35,998 bases of DNA from positions 1 through 35,998 of the forward strand of contig JAIKXJ010000026.1 of assembly GCA_024684175.1 (NCBI GenBank), in the 5' to 3' direction. This document shows positions 32,331 to 35,998 of the stretch, one piece after another; the stretch's first letter is position 1, and every line of letters begins with the position of its first letter. The notes below the pieces were generated by a model. The model had not been told where the DNA came from. It worked only from the letters and a program-made list of their open reading frames with translations, and ran no database searches. The position numbers and the translations under genes are program-made. Origin of the DNA: Erysipelotrichaceae bacterium (GTDB taxonomy: Bacteria; Bacillota_I; Bacilli_A; Erysipelotrichales; Erysipelotrichaceae).

Positions 32331-33290
32331 TTAGTCAATGTGTTTGAAGGAGAGGTTCAAAGCCTGCAGCTTTTCCTTGACTTCTTTCAAGGATTTCTTG
32401 CCGAGGTTTCTGACTCTGCTCATTTCTTCTTCAGTCTTCTGTGTCAGTTCTTCGACTGTTGAGATACCTGCTCTCTTTAAGCAGTTGTATGATCTGACTG
32501 TCAGATCAAGATCGTCGATCGACATATTGACCTTCTTTGCGTTACCTTCATTGACATAGTCCTTCATCAAGGAATCAAGTTCATTGACGTCGTTGTCAAC
32601 TTCGGTCAGAAGCTCAAGGTGCGAGACCAAGATCTTGGCAGCCAGCGCAAGTGACTCTTTAGGATTGATGGAACCATCGGTCCATACTTCCATCGTCAGT
32701 TCGTCATACTTAGCGGACTGTCCGACACGTGTCGGTTCAACTGTATAGTTCGCTTTAACGACCGGTGTATAGATCGCATCCGTGTAGATCGTTCCGATGC
32801 CCTGGGAGGAACCCTGGTAGAGCAGCTTGTTTTCATCAGCGGAGACATAGCCTCTGCCTTTTCTGGCAAGCAGTTCCATTTCCAGTTCGCCGCCCTTGTC
32901 AAGATGAGCGATCTCCAGTTCCGGATTCAGGATCTCAACACCGGCAGGAAGAATGATATCTTCAGCCTTTACTGTACAAGGACCTTTCGCAGAGATGCGA
33001 AGCGTATATACGTCGTCATCCGCGATGTCCAGGATCAAACTCTTAATGTTTAATACGATTAATGTAGTATCTTCTCTGACGCCTTTGATAGATGAGAACT
33101 CATGGAAGATCCCGTCTATTTTGATAGAATATACTGCACCGCCCGGTAAGGAGGACAGCATAGTTCTTCTTAAAGCATTGCCTAATGTCGTACCGAAGCC
33201 TCTCTCCAGAGGTGTGATGACGAATCTGCCATAGTTCTCGGATTCGACATAGTCACTTACTTTAAACTTAGGACGTTCAAATTTATTCAT
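32331..33290 (-). CDS. rpoA: RNA polymerase alpha subunit
   Basis: The 319-residue protein has the N-terminal assembly domain (residues ~1-230; FVITPLERGFGTTLGNALRR and SLPGGAVYSIKIDG near the start), a linker, and the C-terminal domain (residues ~245-319; DLDLTVRSYNCLKRAGI and RNLGKKSLKEV) that contacts upstream promoter DNA and activators. Length is typical of Bacillota (about 315). It lies between rpsK and rplQ as usual. Confidence 0.98.
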   Translation of the reverse strand: MNKFERPKFKVSDYVESENYGRFVITPLERGFGTTLGNALRRTMLSSLPGGAVYSIKIDGIFHEFSSIKGVREDTTLIVLNIKSLILDIADDDVYTLRISAKGPCTVKAEDIILPAGVEILNPELEIAHLDKGGELEMELLARKGRGYVSADENKLLYQGSSQGIGTIYTDAIYTPVVKANYTVEPTRVGQSAKYDELTMEVWTDGSINPKESLALAAKILVSHLELLTEVDNDVNELDSLMKDYVNEGNAKKVNMSIDDLDLTVRSYNCLKRAGISTVEELTQKTEEEMSRVRNLGKKSLKEVKEKLQALNLSFKHID

Positions 33291-33307
33291 AAATTCCCTC
33301 CTTAGCT

Positions 33308-33703
33308 TTAGCCTCTAGGTTTCTTAGGCGGACGGCAACCGTTATGCGGGATCGGTGTGACGTCGTTGATCGCAGTGATCTCCAAGCCGGCAGTAGCTAA
33401 TGCTCTGATTGCAGCTTCTCTGCCCGGGCCCGGTCCTTTGACGTTGACTTCGACCTTCTTCATACCGTGATCCATTGCCGTTTTACCTGCAGCTTCAGAA
33501 ACCAGCTGAGCAGCGTATGGAGTGGATTTACGTGAACCTTTATAACCTAATGCACCGGCGGATGACCAGGAAATGACATTACCGGCTTCATCAGTGATCG
33601 TAACGATCGTATTATTGAATGTTGAGTGGACATGTGCAACGCCACTGGCAATATTCTTCTTGACACGTTTCTTACGTGCGGTTGTTTTTGCTTTCTGTGC
33701 CAT
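33308..33703 (-). CDS. rpsK: 30S ribosomal protein S11
   Basis: The 131-residue platform protein carries the typical [13 protein letters not shown] and [13 protein letters not shown] segments and the C-terminal [18 protein letters not shown]. It starts 12 bases after rpsM behind a GGAGG site. Length and context are standard. Confidence 0.98.
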   Translation of the reverse strand: MAQKAKTTARKKRVKKNIASGVAHVHSTFNNTIVTITDEAGNVISWSSAGALGYKGSRKSTPYAAQLVSEAAGKTAMDHGMKKVEVNVKGPGPGREAAIRALATAGLEITAINDVTPIPHNGCRPPKKPRG

Positions 33704-33715
33704 TGTTTATCCTCC

Positions 33716-34081
33716 TTACTTCTTCTTGTTAGCTACCGTTCTTCTCGGTCCCTTACGGGTTCTGGCATTGGTCTTGGTCCTCTGGCCTCTGACCGGTAAG
33801 CCTTTTCTGTGTCTGATGCCGCGGTAGCAGCCGATTTCCATCAGACGCTTGATGTTGAGCTGAGTTTCTCTTCTCAGGTCGCCTTCGAGCTTGAATTCGT
33901 CGAGAGCCTTACGGATCTGATTCATCTGTTCATCCGTAAGATCCTTGACACGAAGATCCTCACTGATACCACAGTCAGCCAGGACTTTCTTCGCAGTCGT
34001 CAGACCTACACCGTAGATGTAAGTAAGAGATATTACAACGCGTTTATTATTTGGAATATCAACTCCAGCAATACGAGCCAT
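33716..34081 (-). CDS. rpsM: 30S ribosomal protein S13
   Basis: The 121-residue head protein has the N-terminal [21 protein letters not shown] segment in its usual place, a helix-hairpin-helix region, and the basic C-terminal tail ([17 protein letters not shown]) that reaches the P-site tRNA. A GGGAGG site precedes the start. Order after rpmJ is standard. Confidence 0.98.
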   Translation of the reverse strand: MARIAGVDIPNNKRVVISLTYIYGVGLTTAKKVLADCGISEDLRVKDLTDEQMNQIRKALDEFKLEGDLRRETQLNIKRLMEIGCYRGIRHRKGLPVRGQRTKTNARTRKGPRRTVANKKK

Positions 34082-34099
34082 TAAATTTCTTCCTCCCTT

Positions 34100-34213
34100 T
34101 TAACCTTGTCTTTGTTTGTGTTTAGGGTTTTCACAAATAACCATGACGCGACCTTTGCGTTTGATGACACGACATTTATCGCACATTGGTTTTACAGATG
34201 GTCTTACTTTCAT
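34100..34213 (-). CDS. rpmJ: 50S ribosomal protein L36, zinc-binding form
   Basis: This 37-residue gene lies between infA and rpsM. It begins [14 protein letters not shown] and ends KHKQRQG. Zinc ligands C11, C14, C27 and H32 are all present, so it is the C+ form. TAGGAGGG precedes the ATG. Confidence 0.97.
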   Translation of the reverse strand: MKVRPSVKPMCDKCRVIKRKGRVMVICENPKHKQRQG

Positions 34214-34228
34214 GTTTTCCCTCCTAGA

Positions 34229-34447
34229 CTATTTATGTCTAAATGTAATTCGCCCACGTGTTAGATCATACGGCGAAATCTCTACAGTCACTCTATCACC
34301 CGGTAAAATGCGGATGTAATGCATACGGATTTTACCAGAAACGTGAGCCAGAATCTCGTGACCGTTCTCAAGTTTCACCTTGAATTGTGCATTCGGTAAG
34401 GTATCGACTACCAGACCTTCAATCTCTATGACATCTTGTTTTGCCAA
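34229..34447 (-). CDS. infA: Translation initiation factor IF-1, with a TTG start codon
   Basis: The 72-residue OB-fold protein ([10 protein letters not shown] at the start, GRITFRHK at the end) binds the 30S A-site during initiation. The first codon is TTG at 34447-34445, preceded by AAGGAGG at good spacing; no upstream in-frame ATG exists before the map stop. Length and order (map-infA-rpmJ) are standard. Confidence 0.97.
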   Translation of the reverse strand: MAKQDVIEIEGLVVDTLPNAQFKVKLENGHEILAHVSGKIRMHYIRILPGDRVTVEISPYDLTRGRITFRHK

Positions 34448-34450
34448 ATA

Positions 34451-35203
34451 CTAGTCCTCCTTTGTCAAAATCCTGCAACCGTCATCGGTTATCGCGATGG
34501 TGTGTTCATAATGCGCAGCCCATGAATGATCATAGCTCTTCACACCCCAGCCGTCAGGCAGGGTGTAGCATCTTGCCGATCCCATGAAGACCATCGGCTC
34601 GACCGCGATGCACATGCCCTTCTTGAGCACTTCCATCGTTCCGGGTCTTCCGACATTGGGAACATAGGGATCTTCGTGAACACTTCTGCCGATACCGTGT
34701 CCCGTGTAATCAGGCGGCAGAGAGAAGCCGAAGGATTCGACATAGGTCTGAATCGCGTTCGAGATGTCTCCGATGTGATTTCCGGGTTTTGCCTGGGCAA
34801 GTCCCCTGTATAGCGCTTCCTCAGTGACTTCAAGCAGCTTCAGGACCTTGGGATCGGTAACGCTACCGACCGTGTAGGTCCAGCCTGAATCGCCATGGTA
34901 GCCCTTATAGCAGGCACCCACATCGACAGTAATGATATCGCCATCCTTCAGGATCGTGTGATCAGGGATCCCGTGCACCAGCACGTCGTTGATCGACGTG
35001 CATACGGCAGCCGGGAATCCCTGATAGTTTTTGAAGGACGGAGTAGCGCCGTTTTCACGAATCACCTCTTCGGCGATCCGGTTGATTTCCAGTGTGGAGA
35101 TGCCGGGTCTGATGATCTCGGCCATCTTCTTGTGGACTCTGGCGACGATACTGCCGGCGATATCCATCAGTTCAATCTCGCGGGGAGATTTGATTGATAT
35201 CAT
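34451..35203 (-). CDS. map: Methionine aminopeptidase type I
   Basis: It removes the initiator methionine from nascent proteins. The 250-residue pita-bread-fold enzyme shows all metal and catalytic residues in context: VHGIPD (His), VDVGACYKGYHGDSG (two Asp), GHGIGRSVHEDPYVPN (His), IAVEPM (Glu) and YEHTIAIT (Glu). The ATG at 35203 overlaps the adk stop as TGATG; the GTG at 35209 is less likely. It lacks an N-terminal zinc-finger extension. Confidence 0.97.
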   Translation of the reverse strand: MISIKSPREIELMDIAGSIVARVHKKMAEIIRPGISTLEINRIAEEVIRENGATPSFKNYQGFPAAVCTSINDVLVHGIPDHTILKDGDIITVDVGACYKGYHGDSGWTYTVGSVTDPKVLKLLEVTEEALYRGLAQAKPGNHIGDISNAIQTYVESFGFSLPPDYTGHGIGRSVHEDPYVPNVGRPGTMEVLKKGMCIAVEPMVFMGSARCYTLPDGWGVKSYDHSWAAHYEHTIAITDDGCRILTKED

Positions 35204-35853
35204 CAGCACAATCCTTTCAGTACGGATCTGATCTCATCGAAGACACCTTCGACGCTCTTGGTGGCATCGACGTGTTTCACAAGACCGGATTCCTCGTAAT
35301 ACTCAATCACAGGCTGAGTATTCTTGTGATACTCCTGAAGCCTGACGGTCAGGCTTTCAAGATTATCGTCTTTTCTTTGGATCAGCTTAGCACCGCACTT
35401 GTCGCAGATGCCTTCCTTTTCCGGAGCTTTGTAATAGATGTTGAAGATCTCCCCACAGACCGGGCAGAGTCTTCTTCCCGTAATCCTCTTGACCAGCTCT
35501 TCATCCTCAATGTTCATATTGATGACGCAGTCGATCTTCTTTCCGACCTCTTTCAGGATCGAATCGAGATCTTGTGCCTGGTTCACCGTCCTGGGATAAC
35601 CGTCGAACAGGAATCCGGCTTCCATGTCATCTGCTGAAAGTCGTTCAACGATGATGTCATGGATCACTTCATCCGGTACGAGCGCACCCTTGTTCATGTA
35701 CTCCTGGGCTTTGAGGCCGACAGGCGTACCTGCCTTGACGGCGGCTCTGAGCATGTCTCCGGTGGAAACATGGACCAGATGATACGTATTGATGATCAGA
35801 TCAGACATGGTGCCTTTGCCGGCACCGGGAGCACCGATTATCAGAAGATTCAT
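35203..35853 (-). CDS. adk: Adenylate kinase, zinc-containing long form
   Basis: Adk interconverts ATP + AMP and 2 ADP. The 216-residue protein has the P-loop GAPGAGKGT (7-15), AMP-binding STGDMLRAA, FDGYPRT, and a LID domain with zinc-type cysteines CPVC and CDKC. This is the long form typical of Gram-positive bacteria. GAGGTATCA precedes the start, eight bases after secY. Confidence 0.98.
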   Translation of the reverse strand: MNLLIIGAPGAGKGTMSDLIINTYHLVHVSTGDMLRAAVKAGTPVGLKAQEYMNKGALVPDEVIHDIIVERLSADDMEAGFLFDGYPRTVNQAQDLDSILKEVGKKIDCVINMNIEDEELVKRITGRRLCPVCGEIFNIYYKAPEKEGICDKCGAKLIQRKDDNLESLTVRLQEYHKNTQPVIEYYEESGLVKHVDATKSVEGVFDEIRSVLKGLC

Positions 35854-35861
35854 TGATACCT

Positions 35862-35998
35862 CTACTTTCCTACAAAACTCTTGTACTGTTTTGAAGTCAG
35901 CTGGGACTTCAGCTGTTTGATCGTATCCATAGCTACACCGACAACGATGATGATTCCGGTGCCGCCGACAGCTGCACGCTGGGACAGGCCGGTCAGGT
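35862..35998 (-). CDS. secY: Preprotein translocase subunit SecY, C-terminal fragment
   Basis: The last 44 complete codons of secY are present on the minus strand up to the TAG at 35862-35864; the rest lies beyond the window. RAAVGGTGIIIVVGVAMDT followed by a lysine/glutamine-rich tail is the usual C-terminus of SecY, covering the end of the tenth membrane helix and the cytoplasmic tail. The position before adk is the standard order. Confidence 0.93.
   Translation of the reverse strand, partial: LTGLSQRAAVGGTGIIIVVGVAMDTIKQLKSQLTSKQYKSFVGK

Noticed and set aside
1..35998. CRISPR arrays, tRNA or rRNA genes, insertion sequences, phage genes
   Set aside because: No regular repeat-spacer pattern, cloverleaf-like segment, rRNA-like stretch, transposase or integrase was seen on reading both strands.

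Overview
The window looks like chromosomal DNA of a Bacillota (Firmicutes) bacterium of roughly balanced GC. The evidence is strong purine-rich ribosome-binding sites, LacI/CcpA-type operators, MsmX-type sugar ABC ATPases, a YerB-like DUF3048 protein and the gene order secY-adk-map-infA-rpmJ-rpsM-rpsK-rpoA-rplQ. An Erysipelotrichia-like gut or rumen organism is plausible, but that is inference. No tRNA, rRNA, insertion sequence, prophage or CRISPR array was seen.

Layout. (1) 1-1145, plus: the 3' part of a class I aminotransferase. (2) 1181-2515, minus: an AlbA_2/winged-helix regulator whose promoter is built from three copies of an 11-bp repeat. (3) 2638-15166, minus: a long, tightly packed operon. 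In transcription order it holds an MsmX-like ATPase, a membrane protein, two permeases, a very large sugar-binding lipoprotein, two small membrane proteins, a second MsmX-like ATPase, two more small membrane proteins, kdgK, uxaC and an intracellular pectin methylesterase. (4) 15285-24099, minus: uxaB, uxaA, kduI, an AEC carrier, a TIM-barrel isomerase, GH105, a CE12 esterase and GH28. (5) 24156-28165, plus and divergent from uxaB: a metallophosphoesterase fused to a ParB-like N-terminal domain, a GH4 alpha-galacturonidase and a GltD-like flavoprotein. (6) 28246-31785: a MATE transporter, an unknown membrane protein and a DUF3048 protein. (7) 31959-35998, minus: the end of the ribosomal protein operon.

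How it works together. Blocks 3-5 form a pectin/rhamnogalacturonan utilisation locus. The only visible secreted component is the binding lipoprotein. All five carbohydrate-active enzymes (CE8, CE12, GH28, GH105, GH4) lack signal peptides, so oligosaccharides are probably imported first and demethylated, deacetylated and hydrolysed in the cytoplasm. Galacturonate then passes through UxaC, UxaB, UxaA and KdgK to 2-keto-3-deoxy-6-phosphogluconate. The unsaturated uronate released by GH105 enters through KduI. The KDPG aldolase (eda) and KduD are not in the window. LacI/CcpA-like sites lie at the start of both minus operons.

The least understood parts are five small membrane proteins woven into the ABC operon and the ParB-like/phosphoesterase fusion. 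Both are conserved-looking but I can assign no function. No stretch longer than about 170 bases lacks a gene.
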